Assembly: GCA_900197615.1 (NCBI GenBank)
Contig: FZLR01000010.1
Span: 1 to 51,439, forward strand
Source: Rhodospirillaceae bacterium Spongia-Bin9
Lineage (GTDB): Bacteria > Pseudomonadota > Alphaproteobacteria > Bin65
DNA length: 51,439 nucleotides
Reading direction: 5' to 3'
In this document: piece after piece, positions 42,712-51,439 of the stretch
How the letters are laid out: each line of letters begins with the position of its first letter
Position numbering within the stretch: the first letter of the stretch is position 1
The notes under the pieces: model-generated
The model's input: only the letters and a program-made list of their open reading frames with translations
Database searches by the model: none
Told to the model about the DNA's origin: nothing
Position numbers and translations under genes: made by a program

Positions 42712-45700
42712 ATGGCCGCCTTGCCACAGCGAAAAGTTACCCTGGAAGACAAGTACGAACTGGAAGACGGCCGCGTATTTCTGACCGGCATCCAGGCGCT
42801 GGTGCGGCTACCGATGATGCAGCGACAGCGCGACCTGGCAGCGGGCCTGGACACCGGCGGCTTTATCAGCGGCTATCGCGGCTCGCCGCTGGGCACCCTG
42901 GACATGAACCTGTGGCGCGCCCAGAAATATCTCGAGCGGCATCACATCGAGTTCGAGCCCGGCGTTAACGAAGACCTGGCGATGACGGCGGTCTGGGGCA
43001 GCCAGCAGTTACCCCTGTTCCCGGACGCCGCCAAGGACGGCGTCTTCGCCATGTGGTACGGCAAGGGTCCGGGCGTCGACCGCTGCGGCGACGTGCTGAA
43101 GCACGGCAATGCGGCCGGCTCTTCGAAATACGGCGGCGTGCTGGTCTGCGCCGGCGACGATCACGGCGCCAGTTCCTCCACCCTGCCCCATCAGTCCGAC
43201 CACATGTTCATGGCAGCGATGGTGCCGATCCTCTATCCGGCCAACGTCCAGGAGATGCTGGACTACGGCCTGATGGGCTGGGCCATGTCGCGCTATACCG
43301 GCGCCTGGGTCGCCTTCAAGTCGGTCGCCGAGGTGGTCGAGAGCGCGGCCTCCGTCTCGGTGTCGCCGGACCGCGTGCGCATCGACTATCCGAACGCCTA
43401 TGCGCCGCCGCCCGACGGCCTGAACATCCGCTGGCCGGACGGCATCCATGAGCAGGAAGACCGGCTATTGCGGCACAAGGCTTATGCCGCGCTCGCGTTC
43501 GCCCGGACCAACCGGATCGACCGGATAATTATCGACAGTCCCCGGCCGCGCCTCGGCATCGTGACCTGCGGCAAGTCCTATCTCGATGTCCGGCAGGCGC
43601 TCCAGGACCTGGGCATCGACGACGAAAAGGCCGCCGGGATCGGCATCCGGCTCTACAAGGTCGGCATGATCTGGCCGCTCGAGAAGGACGGCGTGCGCGA
43701 GTTCGCCGAAGGGCTCGAAGAGATCGTCGTCGTCGAGGAAAAGCGCGCGCTGATCGAGAACCAGCTGAAAGAGCAGCTGTACAACCGGGCCGAGTCGGCG
43801 CGCCCGCGGGTCGTCGGCAAGTTCGACGAGGACGGCAACTGGCTGTTGCCGGCAGCGGACGAACTGTCGCCAGCCGCAATCTCCCGGGCGATCGGCGAAC
43901 GGATACTGAAATTCCACGACGACGAGACCGTCCGGAGCCGGCTCGACTTCCTGGACCGCAAGGAAAAGGCGCTGGCCAAGAAGCCGGTCAACTTCGACCG
44001 GACGCCCTATTTCTGCTCCGGCTGCCCGCACAACAGCTCCACCCATGTGCCGGAAGGCAGCCGCGCCGTCTCAGGCATCGGCTGCCATTTCATGTCGCAA
44101 TGGATGGACCGGAACACGGCAACCTTCACCCAGATGGGCGGCGAGGGCACGCCCTGGATCGGCCAGGCGCCGTTCTCCACCGCCGGGCATATCTTCGCCA
44201 ATCTGGGCGACGGCACCTACTATCACAGCGGCCTGCTGGCGATCCGGGCCTGCGTCGCGGCCGGCGTCAACATCACCTACAAGATTCTCTACAACGACGC
44301 CGTGGCGATGACCGGCGGCCAGCCGGTCGAGGGCCAGCCCACGGTCGCCGACATCTCACTACAGGTTTACGCCGAAGGCGCGAAGAAGGTCGTCGTCGTC
44401 TCCGACGAACCGGACAAGTACCCGACCTCGATGCATTTCGCGCCGGGCGTCACCTTCCATCACCGGGACGATCTCGACCGGGTGCAGCGCGACCTGCGCG
44501 AGTGGAAGGGCGTGTCGGTGCTGATTTACGACCAGACCTGCGCGGCCGAGAAACGCCGCCGCCGCAAGCGCGGGGCCTTCTACGATCCGCCGAAGCGTGT
44601 CTTCATCAACGAGCGCGTGTGCGAAGGCTGCGGCGACTGTTCCGACAAGTCCAACTGCATGTCGGTCACGCCGGTCGACACCGAATTCGGCCGCAAACGG
44701 AAGATCGACCAGTCGAACTGCAACAAGGATTTCTCCTGCATCAAGGGCTTCTGCCCGAGCTTCGTGACCGTGCACGGCGCCGCGCCGCGCCGGGCCGCGG
44801 CGGCGGTGCGCCCGGCCGACCTCCCGGACGCGGCGATCCCCGATCCGTCGATCCCGGACTGTTCCGAACCCTACGGCATTCTCGTGACCGGTATCGGCGG
44901 CACCGGCGTCATCACCATCGGCGCGCTGATCTCCATGGCCGCCCATATCGAGGGCAAGGGCGTCACCACGCTGGACCATACCGGCGTCGCGCAGAAGAAC
45001 GGCGCCGTGATGAGCCATATCCGGATTGCCGAGCGGCCGGAGGATATCCACGCCGTGCGAATCGCGGCCGGCGAGGCGAATGCGGTCATCGGCTGCGATC
45101 TGGTGGTGACGTCGAGCAACGACGCGCTCGGCAAAATGTCGAAGGACAAGACCCGCGCCATCGTCAACACACAGGAGACGATGACGGCGGGATTCATCCG
45201 GAACAAGGATCTGCAATTCCCGAGCGAGGCCCTGCTCGACATCGTCGGGCAAACCGTCGGCGAGGCGCAATTCGAAGCCCTGGAAGCGACCGCCATCGCA
45301 ACCCGGCTGATGGGCGATTCGATCGCGACCAACATGTTCATGCTCGGCTATGCCCTGCAAAAGGGTATGGTGCCGCTGCACGAGGCATCCATCCTGGAGG
45401 CCATCGAGCTGAACGGCGTCGCGGTGACGGCGAACAAGCGGGCGCTGGACTGGGGCCGCCGCGCGGCAGTCGATCTCGATACCGTGCGCAAAATTGCGTT
45501 CCCGGCCGCGCCGCTCGAATTCAAGCCGAAGCAGGCCGAGACGGTCGACGAGATCGTCGCCATCCGGCGCCGGGAGCTGACGGATTACCAGAACGCCGCC
45601 TACGCCGACCGCTACGAAGCGCTGGTGCGGGCGGCGGAGGCGGCCGAACGCGACAGGGCGAAAAGCTTGTCCGGTTTCGCCCTGTCCGTCGCGCGCAACC

Positions 45701-46218
45701 TGTACAAGCTGATGGCCTACAAGGACGAGTACGAGGTGGCGCGGCTCTATTCGAGCGGCGATTTCCGCCGCCGGGTCGCCCAGGCGTTCGAGGACGGCAA
45801 CCACCGCATGACGGTCCATCTGGCGCCGCCGCTGCTGGCCCGGCGCGATCCGGAGACCGGCCAGCTGCAGAAGCGGGAGTATGGCCCCTGGATCTTCACG
45901 GCGTTTGCCCTGCTGGCGAAATTCAGGGGATTGCGCGGCGGGTTTTTCGATCCGTTCGGCAAGACGGCGGAGCGCAGGGCAGAGCGCAACCTGATTGCCG
46001 ACTACGAAGCGACGATCCGGGAACTGATCGAAGGGCTGGACGCCGACAGCCACGATCTGGCGGTGCAGATCGCCGGCATCCCCGACGACATCCGCGGCTA
46101 CGGCCATATCAAGGAAGCCAGCATGACCTGCGCCGCCGACCGCCAGGCCGAACTGATGCGCCTGTTCCGCGATCCGGCCGAGCGGCGACGGACGGCTATG
46201 CAGGCAGCGGCGGAGTAG
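42712..46218 (+). CDS. Indolepyruvate ferredoxin oxidoreductase, fused alpha-beta-gamma type
   Basis: An 1168-residue TPP- and iron-sulfur-dependent enzyme that oxidatively decarboxylates aryl pyruvates, passing electrons to ferredoxin. The N-terminal TPP/transketolase-like part contains LDTGGFISGYRGSPLGTLDMNLWRAQ and FEPGVNEDLAMTAVWGSQQ; a TPP-binding core has YFCSGCPHNSSTHVPEGSRAVSGIGCHFM and GGEGTPWIGQAPFS. A ferredoxin-like cluster region near residue 650 reads VCEGCGDCSDKSNC and CNKDFSCIKGFCPSF. The gamma domain starts ILVTGIGGTGVITIGALISMAAHIEGKGVTTLDHTGVAQKNGAVMSH. The length and order are standard for the proteobacterial fused IOR. ATG 42712 begins MAALPQRKVTLEDKY, the conserved start. 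Confidence 0.93.
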   Translation: MAALPQRKVTLEDKYELEDGRVFLTGIQALVRLPMMQRQRDLAAGLDTGGFISGYRGSPLGTLDMNLWRAQKYLERHHIEFEPGVNEDLAMTAVWGSQQLPLFPDAAKDGVFAMWYGKGPGVDRCGDVLKHGNAAGSSKYGGVLVCAGDDHGASSSTLPHQSDHMFMAAMVPILYPANVQEMLDYGLMGWAMSRYTGAWVAFKSVAEVVESAASVSVSPDRVRIDYPNAYAPPPDGLNIRWPDGIHEQEDRLLRHKAYAALAFARTNRIDRIIIDSPRPRLGIVTCGKSYLDVRQALQDLGIDDEKAAGIGIRLYKVGMIWPLEKDGVREFAEGLEEIVVVEEKRALIENQLKEQLYNRAESARPRVVGKFDEDGNWLLPAADELSPAAISRAIGERILKFHDDETVRSRLDFLDRKEKALAKKPVNFDRTPYFCSGCPHNSSTHVPEGSRAVSGIGCHFMSQWMDRNTATFTQMGGEGTPWIGQAPFSTAGHIFANLGDGTYYHSGLLAIRACVAAGVNITYKILYNDAVAMTGGQPVEGQPTVADISLQVYAEGAKKVVVVSDEPDKYPTSMHFAPGVTFHHRDDLDRVQRDLREWKGVSVLIYDQTCAAEKRRRRKRGAFYDPPKRVFINERVCEGCGDCSDKSNCMSVTPVDTEFGRKRKIDQSNCNKDFSCIKGFCPSFVTVHGAAPRRAAAAVRPADLPDAAIPDPSIPDCSEPYGILVTGIGGTGVITIGALISMAAHIEGKGVTTLDHTGVAQKNGAVMSHIRIAERPEDIHAVRIAAGEANAVIGCDLVVTSSNDALGKMSKDKTRAIVNTQETMTAGFIRNKDLQFPSEALLDIVGQTVGEAQFEALEATAIATRLMGDSIATNMFMLGYALQKGMVPLHEASILEAIELNGVAVTANKRALDWGRRAAVDLDTVRKIAFPAAPLEFKPKQAETVDEIVAIRRRELTDYQNAAYADRYEALVRAAEAAERDRAKSLSGFALSVARNLYKLMAYKDEYEVARLYSSGDFRRRVAQAFEDGNHRMTVHLAPPLLARRDPETGQLQKREYGPWIFTAFALLAKFRGLRGGFFDPFGKTAERRAERNLIADYEATIRELIEGLDADSHDLAVQIAGIPDDIRGYGHIKEASMTCAADRQAELMRLFRDPAERRRTAMQAAAE

Positions 46219-46297
46219 ACTGCGGCGGGCCTTTTACAGTCGTATTTCGGGAGCGCCGGCAGGCGCTGCGCATCGTTCCGATCGATCGCTCTCAATC

Positions 46298-46428
46298 CGT
46301 CATTTCGACCGAAGCGCCGCAAGGCGCGTAGCGGAGAAATCTTCCCGCACCGCGCTTTGACGCTCGCGCCGCGCGGCAAAGATATCTCCGCTCCACGGCC
46401 CATCGGGGCCGCTACGGTCGATATGACG
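46298..46428. repeat. Dispersed palindromic repeat, copy 3, full-length inverted repeat
   Basis: The 131-base element has terminal inverted repeats at 46298-46311 (CGTCATTTCGACCG) and 46415-46428 (same in reverse, one mismatch). Inside these, GCGGAGAAATCT near 46331 pairs with AGATATCTCCGC near 46379 with one mismatch, and a 5-bp stem GCGCC-GCAA-GGCGC lies at about 46313. It lies downstream of the indolepyruvate oxidoreductase and of the convergent petC, so it could act as a transcription end for both. No transposase is nearby. Confidence 0.65.
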
Positions 46429-46467
46429 GCGGATTTTTCCGGCGGCCGGGCGTTCGGAACGAGCCGC

Positions 46468-47307
46468 TTAGGCCTGCCCCTTCACGTCCTTCTTCACCTG
46501 GCGGTAGATCGCGTACATGAAGCCGGTGAACAGGAGCAGGAACAGCATCACCTTGATGCCCATGCGCTTGCGCTCGACCATATAGGGCTCGGCGGCCCAG
46601 GCGAGGAACGCGGTCGCGTCCTTGGCCATCTGGTCGACGGTCGCCGGCGGCGCGCCCTTGCCCTCGTATTCGACCTGGCCGTCCTCGGTCAGCGGCGGCG
46701 CCATCGCGATGATATGGCCGGACATGTAGGTGTTGCAGTACTGGCCCTCCGCCGGCGCCAGTGGCTTGCCCTGGCTGTCCTTGAACTCTTTCTTGCAGGC
46801 CGCTTCCGAGAGGTATCCGGTCATCAGCGAATAGATATAATCCGCGCCGCCGCCGCGCGCCTTGACGATCAGCGACAGATCCGGCGGGGCCGCGCCGTTG
46901 TTCGCAGCCATGGCCGCCTGGACGTTGGGGAACGGATCGACGAAACGGTCCTTGGCCTCGGCCGGGCGGGTCGTCGGTTCGCCTTCTTCGTCCGGCTCTC
47001 CGGCAACTTCTCTATCTCCGGCGACCGCACGAATTTCCGACTCGCTCAGGCCGATCGCCGCCAGATCGCGATAGGCGACCAGGCGCAGGCCGTGGCAGGC
47101 CGCACAGACTTCCCGGTAGACCTGGAGGCCCCGGCGCAACTGCGGATAATCGTACCGGCCGAAAACGCCGTTGAAGGTCCAGGCGACTTCCTTCGGCGCA
47201 ACGGCGTCGCCTGCGGCATGGGCCGGCGCCGTCGCCGACGCCATGCTTCCTGCCAGTCCGGCAACGATGGCGGCCGGCGCCAGCAATCGACGGGAAATAC
47301 GGATCAT
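46468..47307 (-). CDS. petC: Cytochrome c1, bc1 complex
   Basis: A 279-residue periplasmic cytochrome of complex III. A Sec signal peptide (residues 1-31, [18 protein letters not shown]) is followed by the haem site C68-AA-C71-H72 in [40 protein letters not shown] and [13 protein letters not shown] (axial Met region) are conserved. The C-terminal helix [20 protein letters not shown] anchors it. An ATGA overlap with petB at 47304-47307 couples translation. It is the last gene of the petABC operon. Confidence 0.96.
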   Translation of the reverse strand: MIRISRRLLAPAAIVAGLAGSMASATAPAHAAGDAVAPKEVAWTFNGVFGRYDYPQLRRGLQVYREVCAACHGLRLVAYRDLAAIGLSESEIRAVAGDREVAGEPDEEGEPTTRPAEAKDRFVDPFPNVQAAMAANNGAAPPDLSLIVKARGGGADYIYSLMTGYLSEAACKKEFKDSQGKPLAPAEGQYCNTYMSGHIIAMAPPLTEDGQVEYEGKGAPPATVDQMAKDATAFLAWAAEPYMVERKRMGIKVMLFLLLFTGFMYAIYRQVKKDVKGQA

Positions 47308-48620
47308 CGGGATTTCTCCATCGGCGCGGCGGCAGCTGCAACGGCTGCGCCGCCACCGCCGCCCAGCACGGACTGGCTGATGCTGTGCGGCAGCGGCCGG
47401 GGCCGCTCGATCCGGGAGATCAGCGGCAGCATGACGAGGAAATAGGCGAAGTACCAAAGCGTCGCCCACTGGCCGATCGCGGTCCAGGGCTGTTCGGCCG
47501 GTTGCGCGCCGATCCAGCCGAGGATCAGGCAGTCGATAACGAAGAGCCAGAAAAACACCCGGAAGATCGGCCGGAATTTGGCGCTGCGCACCTTCGACGT
47601 GTCGAGCCACGGCAGGATGAACAGAACCGCGACCGCGCCGGCCATGGCGAGCACGCCGGCCAGTTTGGCCTCCATGCCCCACCAGCCGAGCAGGACCTGG
47701 AACAGCCACCAGTCGTCGGTAAAGGAACGGAGGATCGTGTAGAAGGGCAGGAAATACCATTCCGGCACGATATGCGGCGGCGTCTTCAGCGGGTCGGCCT
47801 GGATGTAGTTGTCCGGATGGCCGAGATAGTTCGGCGCGTAGAAGACGAAAGCGGCGAAGACCAGCAGGAACACGCCGGTGCCGAACAGGTCCTTCACCGT
47901 GTAGTAGGGATGGAAATCGACCGAATCCTGCGGGCCCTTCATGTCGATACCCAGCGGGTTGTTCGCCTTGACCGTATGCAGCGCCCAGATGTGCAGGATG
48001 ACGATCCCGAAGATCGCGAAGGGCAGCAGATAGTGCAGGCTGTAGAAGCGGTTGAGGGTCGGGTTGTCGACCGTGAAGCCGCCCCACAGCAGTTCCATCA
48101 GCGATTCACCGATCAGCGGTACGGCGCCGACCATGCTGGTGATCACCTTGGCGGCCCAGAAGCTCATCTGGCCCCAGGGCAGCACATAGCCCATGAAGGC
48201 CGTGGCCATCATGAGGAACAGGATGATCACGCCCAGCCACCACAGCAGTTCGCGCGGCGTCTTGAACGAGCCGTAGTAAAGGCCGCGGAATATGTGCAGA
48301 TAGACGACGATGAAGAACATCGACCCGCCGTTCATGTGAACGTAGCGGATCAGCCAGCCGTAGTTGACGTCGCGCATGATGCGCTCGACCGAATCGAAGG
48401 CGTAGTCCGTATGGGGCGTGTAGTGCATCGACAGCACGATGCCGGTCACGATCATGATGATGAGCGACAGACCGGCCAGCGAGCCGAAGTTCCACATGTA
48501 GTTCAGGTTGCGCGGCACCGGATAGTAGAGCGAATGCTCGACCATGGAGACGATCGGCATGCGATCGTCGATCCATTTCAGTGTCCGGTTCCGCGGCGCG
48601 CCATGCGCTTCTTTACTCAT
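47304..48620 (-). CDS. petB: Cytochrome b, bc1 complex
   Basis: A 438-residue integral membrane protein with eight to nine helices that holds both b haems and the Qo and Qi sites. It contains [58 protein letters not shown] (haem His pair), [33 protein letters not shown] (His pair), and the Qo motif [15 protein letters not shown] (PEWY). Its start lies 168 bases after the Rieske stop; a 12-bp tandem repeat fills part of that gap. The C-terminus carries an alanine-rich tail. Confidence 0.97.
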   Translation of the reverse strand: MSKEAHGAPRNRTLKWIDDRMPIVSMVEHSLYYPVPRNLNYMWNFGSLAGLSLIIMIVTGIVLSMHYTPHTDYAFDSVERIMRDVNYGWLIRYVHMNGGSMFFIVVYLHIFRGLYYGSFKTPRELLWWLGVIILFLMMATAFMGYVLPWGQMSFWAAKVITSMVGAVPLIGESLMELLWGGFTVDNPTLNRFYSLHYLLPFAIFGIVILHIWALHTVKANNPLGIDMKGPQDSVDFHPYYTVKDLFGTGVFLLVFAAFVFYAPNYLGHPDNYIQADPLKTPPHIVPEWYFLPFYTILRSFTDDWWLFQVLLGWWGMEAKLAGVLAMAGAVAVLFILPWLDTSKVRSAKFRPIFRVFFWLFVIDCLILGWIGAQPAEQPWTAIGQWATLWYFAYFLVMLPLISRIERPRPLPHSISQSVLGGGGGAAVAAAAAPMEKSR

Positions 48621-48713
48621 CCTCTAACCCCGCTTTCGGCCTTCAGGGCCGCTGCGTTGCCGGACATCGGGAAACTCTCGCCGCCCGGTCGGTCTCGCGT
48701 TTCCCGGTCGGTT

Positions 48714-48749
48714 CGCCCCATCCCGCGCCCCATCCCGCGCCCCATCCCG
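48714..48749. repeat. Tandem repeat, 3 x 12 bp, between petA and petB
   Basis: Three exact copies of CGCCCCATCCCG stand head to tail in the 168-base petA-petB spacer. They are outside both coding regions. The C-rich strand could vary in copy number by slippage. Confidence 0.75.
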
Positions 48750-48788
48750 CGCCCGGGAGACCGCCCGGAAATTCGATCGGCAACGGCG

Positions 48789-49412
48789 TCAGGCGGTCTT
48801 GCCGCCCGGTCCGTCTTTCGGCTGTTCCTTGCCGATGATCAGCTTGTTCTCGGCCGTGATCGTATAGGGCGGCACCGGCAGGTTGCGCGGCGCGGGCCCT
48901 TTGCGGATACGGCCGGAAATGTCGTAGTGCGAGCCGTGGCACGGGCAGAACCAGCCGCCGAACTCGCCCTTGTTGTCGGTGCCCTTCTGGCCCAGCGGAA
49001 TGCAGCCCAGATGGGTGCAGACGCCAACGACGACCAGCCATTGCTCGCGGGCGCCGCTGCCGAAGCGCTGCTCGTCGGTCTGGGGATCGGGCAGATCGTC
49101 CGGTTCGACGGCTTTGGCCTCGGAGATTTCCTTTTGCGTCCGGCGCCGGATAAAGACGGGCGAGCCGCGCCATTTGACCGTGATCGCCTGGCCCTGCTCG
49201 ATCGGGCTCAGGTCCACTTCCGTCGTCGAGGCGGCCAGCGTATCTTTCGCCGGGTTCAGGCTGTCGAGCAACGGCCATGCCGAAGCGCCCACGGCGAACG
49301 CGCCGAAAGCCCCGCCGGCCAGGAACAGGAAGTCCCGCCGGCCGGCGCCGTCGTCATGCGCGCCGGCCGCGCCGGCCGCGCCGGCCGCTTCGGTACTGGC
49401 GGTGTTCGCCAT
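48789..49412 (-). CDS. petA: Ubiquinol-cytochrome c reductase Rieske iron-sulfur subunit
   Basis: A 207-residue subunit of complex III. A twin-arginine-type signal anchor ([20 protein letters not shown], residues 24-43) leads to the Rieske domain. Box I is C132-T-H134-L-G-C137 and box II is C156-P-C158-H159, the full set of cluster ligands and the disulfide. The N-terminal 20 residues are a short Ala/Gly repeat (AAGAAGA), encoded by a 9-bp GC repeat at about 49362-49388. GAAGG precedes the ATG. First gene of petABC, divergent from trmL. Confidence 0.97.
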   Translation of the reverse strand: MANTASTEAAGAAGAAGAHDDGAGRRDFLFLAGGAFGAFAVGASAWPLLDSLNPAKDTLAASTTEVDLSPIEQGQAITVKWRGSPVFIRRRTQKEISEAKAVEPDDLPDPQTDEQRFGSGAREQWLVVVGVCTHLGCIPLGQKGTDNKGEFGGWFCPCHGSHYDISGRIRKGPAPRNLPVPPYTITAENKLIIGKEQPKDGPGGKTA

Positions 49413-49632
49413 CTGGCTTTACCTTCAAAAACGCGCGAAAAAGCAAATAAAATCCGATGGTTATGCCGCATCGCCAAGCTGATTCGCGGCTCAATCAGGG
49501 TATGGCCCGGCTTTTCGCACGCGAAATGTGACACCGCGACGCAGAGACATCCGGGCAGCCGGATTTGCGGCGAATTGCAGGGGAAAATTCGCCGCTTTGG
49601 CGTCGCCGTCCCGCCAGGCAGAATAGGCTGTC

Positions 49633-50088
49633 ATGAGGCTGGTCCTCTACCAACCGGACATTCCGCAGAATGTCGGCGCCGCCATCCGACTCGGCGCCTG
49701 TCTCGGCGTCGGCATCGACGTTGTCGAGCCCTGCGGCTTCGTCTTCGACGACCGGCGGCTGCGCCGCGCCGCCCTCGACTATGGCGATCTCGCCGACACG
49801 GTGCGATATCCGTCGTGGCAGGCCTTCGCGGCGGCTCGCCCGGCCGGGCGGCTGATCCTGCTGTCGACCCGGGGGCGCACCCGGAGCGTCGATTTCGCTT
49901 TCGCGGCCGACGACCGGATCGTGCTGGGGCAGGAAAGCGGCGGGGTGCCGGACGACGTGTTCGATCGGGCCGACGCCGTGCTGCGGATTCCGATGGCTGC
50001 CGCGGCGCGGTCGATGAATGTCGTCGCCGCCGGCGCCATGGCGCTGGCGGAAGCGTTGCGGCAAACCGACGGCTGGCCGAAGGCCTAG
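49633..50088 (+). CDS. trmL: tRNA (cytidine/uridine-2'-O)-methyltransferase TrmL
   Basis: A 151-residue SPOUT methyltransferase with the trefoil knot, modifying the wobble base of tRNA-Leu. MRLVLYQPDIPQNVGAAIRLGACLG contains the N-terminal motif with the invariant Asn; VLGQESGGVPDDVFDRADAVLRIPM and RSMNVVAAGAMALAEAL form the SAM-binding knot. E. coli TrmL is 157 residues. It is followed by hemF 36 bases later on the same strand. Confidence 0.95.
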   Translation: MRLVLYQPDIPQNVGAAIRLGACLGVGIDVVEPCGFVFDDRRLRRAALDYGDLADTVRYPSWQAFAAARPAGRLILLSTRGRTRSVDFAFAADDRIVLGQESGGVPDDVFDRADAVLRIPMAAAARSMNVVAAGAMALAEALRQTDGWPKA

Positions 50089-50124
50089 CCTGGCCTGGAC
50101 CCGGAAAAGGCGGACCGGAATAAC

Positions 50125-51036
50125 ATGGATACGGCGGCAGGCACCGACGCCCAAAAAGACGAAGCCCGACAATGGTTCGAAGCCTTGCGCGACCGGTTCT
50201 GCGCGGCCTTCGAAGCGCTTGAAGACGAACTGTCGGGCGAGCCGCTGAAGCTGGCCGGCGGCAGGCCGGCCGGGCGTTTCGAGCGAACGGCCTGGACGCG
50301 CGACGGGGCGGACGGGCCCGGCCCCGACGGCGACTCCGGGGGCGGCGGCGAGGGCGGCGGCGGGGCGATGTCCCTGATGCGCGGCCGGGTGTTCGAAAAG
50401 GTCGGCGTCAACGTCTCGACGGTCTACGGCGAATTCTCCGAGGAATTCCGGAACCAGATTCCCGGCGCCTCGGAGGATCCGCGCTTCTGGGCCAGCGGGA
50501 TCAGCCTGGTGGCGCATATGCGCTCGCCGAAAATTCCCGCCGTGCACATGAACACCCGCCACATCGTAACGACGAAAAGCTGGTTCGGCGGCGGGGCGGA
50601 CCTGACGCCGACGGCGCCGGACGACGCCGATACGGCGGCCTTCCACGCCGCGCTCAAGGCGGCCTGCGACGCCCACGACCCGGCCTACTACGAACGCTTC
50701 AAGGACTGGTGCGACCGCTATTTCTTCCTGCCGCACCGCGGCGAGGCGCGCGGCGTCGGCGGCATCTTCTACGACCGGCTGAACGACGGCTGGGCGCATA
50801 CCTTCTCGTTCACCCGGGCGGTCGGAGAAGCCTTGCTGGAGGTCTATCCGGCAATCGTACGCCGGCACCTCGACGAGCCCTGGACGGAGGCCGAGCGCGA
50901 ACATCAGCTGGTCCGCCGCGGCCGCTATGTCGAATTCAACCTGCTCTACGACCGGGGCACGAAATTCGGCCTGATGACCGGCGGCAACGTCGAAGCCATC
51001 CTGATGTCCCTGCCGCCGGAAGTCCGCTGGCCCTGA
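50125..51036 (+). CDS. hemF: Oxygen-dependent coproporphyrinogen-III oxidase
   Basis: A 303-residue enzyme of haem synthesis that makes protoporphyrinogen IX from coproporphyrinogen III using oxygen. Conserved blocks are [64 protein letters not shown] and [33 protein letters not shown]. The region before MRGRVFEK is normally a short Gly stretch; here it is expanded to about 20 residues rich in Gly and Asp. The position next to petABC and trmL fits a respiration-linked gene, though no shared promoter was seen. Confidence 0.96.
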   Translation: MDTAAGTDAQKDEARQWFEALRDRFCAAFEALEDELSGEPLKLAGGRPAGRFERTAWTRDGADGPGPDGDSGGGGEGGGGAMSLMRGRVFEKVGVNVSTVYGEFSEEFRNQIPGASEDPRFWASGISLVAHMRSPKIPAVHMNTRHIVTTKSWFGGGADLTPTAPDDADTAAFHAALKAACDAHDPAYYERFKDWCDRYFFLPHRGEARGVGGIFYDRLNDGWAHTFSFTRAVGEALLEVYPAIVRRHLDEPWTEAEREHQLVRRGRYVEFNLLYDRGTKFGLMTGGNVEAILMSLPPEVRWP

Positions 51037-51439
51037 GGCGGGCTGCTCCCTGCGGTCCAGCCGTCCCACAACCCGACCGTCATGGCCGGCCTCGATATTT
51101 TAGGACATTATTCGCACATTTTGTTTCGATCGTTCATTTTCTCCACGCTGCCTAAGTCTATGGAAATAAGACGTTTTCCGGCTAAACCGAAAAAAGACAT
51201 ACCAGTCTATCTATCCTCTTTTTTTTGCATCCGGCCCAACCGTCGCGCCCATTCTTTTGTTCATTTATTGTTCTATTTCTCCAATGTCAACCCCGTTCGG
51301 CGCAGGGTCGTGCGTCGGTTTGAAATAATTGAGCGCGCGATGGCGGTCCGAAATCGCTCCTCCTTGCCGCCCCGGAGTCCGGCGCGCGCGCAGCCGATGC
51401 GCTTCCGGCCAGCGCGCGCCGCTTCGCTCAGCGCCGCTC
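51037..51439. other. AT-rich terminal stretch without a recognised gene
   Basis: 403 bases follow hemF. From about 51095 to 51310 the sequence is clearly AT-richer than the rest of the core, with a run of eight T at about 51219-51226. A weak stem (CGG-CTAAA-CCG) lies at about 51179. The last 130 bases return to high GC with many CG dinucleotides. An open frame on the minus strand runs off the window end, but its composition is arginine-rich and unlike a protein, so no gene is called. Confidence 0.4.

Noticed and set aside
44100-46331. Long frame shifted against the indolepyruvate oxidoreductase
   Set aside because: The in-frame product shows all family motifs; the shifted frame is arginine-rich and motif-free.
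47385-50123. Open frame of about 910 codons on the plus strand across petB, petA and trmL
   Set aside because: It is antisense to petBA and out of frame with trmL; all three have complete motifs.
51280-51439. Coding end of a gene entering from beyond the window on the minus strand
   Set aside because: The frame is open but reads as an arginine-rich string with no recognisable C-terminal domain.
1-51439. CRISPR arrays, rRNA, tRNA and insertion sequences
   Set aside because: No regularly spaced repeats, no cloverleaf-like segments in the gaps and no transposase motifs were seen; the only tandem repeats are two short intergenic ones and the ankyrin units.

Overview
The window is 51.4 kb of GC-rich chromosome, most likely from an alphaproteobacterium of the Rhodospirillales type. 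This is inferred from gene content: a split B12-dependent methionine synthase behind an ArsR-methyltransferase fusion, a petABC (bc1) operon, a fused indolepyruvate ferredoxin oxidoreductase, an rplY of the long CTC type with an acidic tail, and ychF-pth-rplY-prs in one block. No rRNA or tRNA gene, CRISPR array, transposase or plasmid or phage replication gene was found. The taxonomy is an inference; no search was run.

Layout. 1-3100: end of dapE, then a tungstate ABC transporter (tupBCA) with a downstream membrane protein. 3100-9800: housekeeping genes, namely a retropepsin-like protease and tldD (minus), rpmI-rplT-pheS (plus, with no pheT behind pheS) and def-fmt-truA (minus). 9985-14513: rmuC, a Rid-family protein, an acyl-CoA synthetase and an M20 amidohydrolase. 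14514-18986: an AT-richer defence island with three overlapping minus-strand genes: a PD-(D/E)XK nuclease fused to an N6-adenine methyltransferase, a two-TRD specificity subunit, and a HEPN-motif protein. Its right edge lies against the stop codon of a gene remnant. 19000-29000: accessory metabolism, including a luciferase-like oxidoreductase, FAD monooxygenase, secreted ankyrin protein, VOC protein, creatininase-family hydrolase, metallo-beta-lactamase-fold hydrolase, DUF3237, Ldh-family dehydrogenase and alpha/beta hydrolase. A truncated nucleotidyltransferase lies here against a palindromic repeat. 29200-34100: methionine synthase in two genes plus its probable ArsR-type regulator. 34350-38800: a flavoprotein reductase, mtnP, a class II aldolase, a VOC protein and a dienelactone-hydrolase homologue without its nucleophile. 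38820-42443: ychF, pth, rplY, prs. 42712-51036: indolepyruvate oxidoreductase, petCBA (minus), trmL, hemF. 51037-51439: an AT-rich gap with no gene recognised.

How the parts fit. Methyl-group and sulfur metabolism form a theme: the ArsR-methyltransferase probably senses S-adenosyl compounds and controls the split methionine synthase from a promoter whose spacer holds a clean dyad. The mtnP-aldolase pair suggests methylthioadenosine salvage through the DHAP (methylthioribulose-1-phosphate aldolase) shunt. The most unusual system is the defence island: modification, cleavage and specificity are packed in two genes, as in BcgI-like enzymes, with a translationally coupled HEPN protein as a third partner and no helicase or translocase HsdR gene.

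Limits. Starts, motifs and repeats were read by eye; family names come from recognition of motifs, not from database searches.
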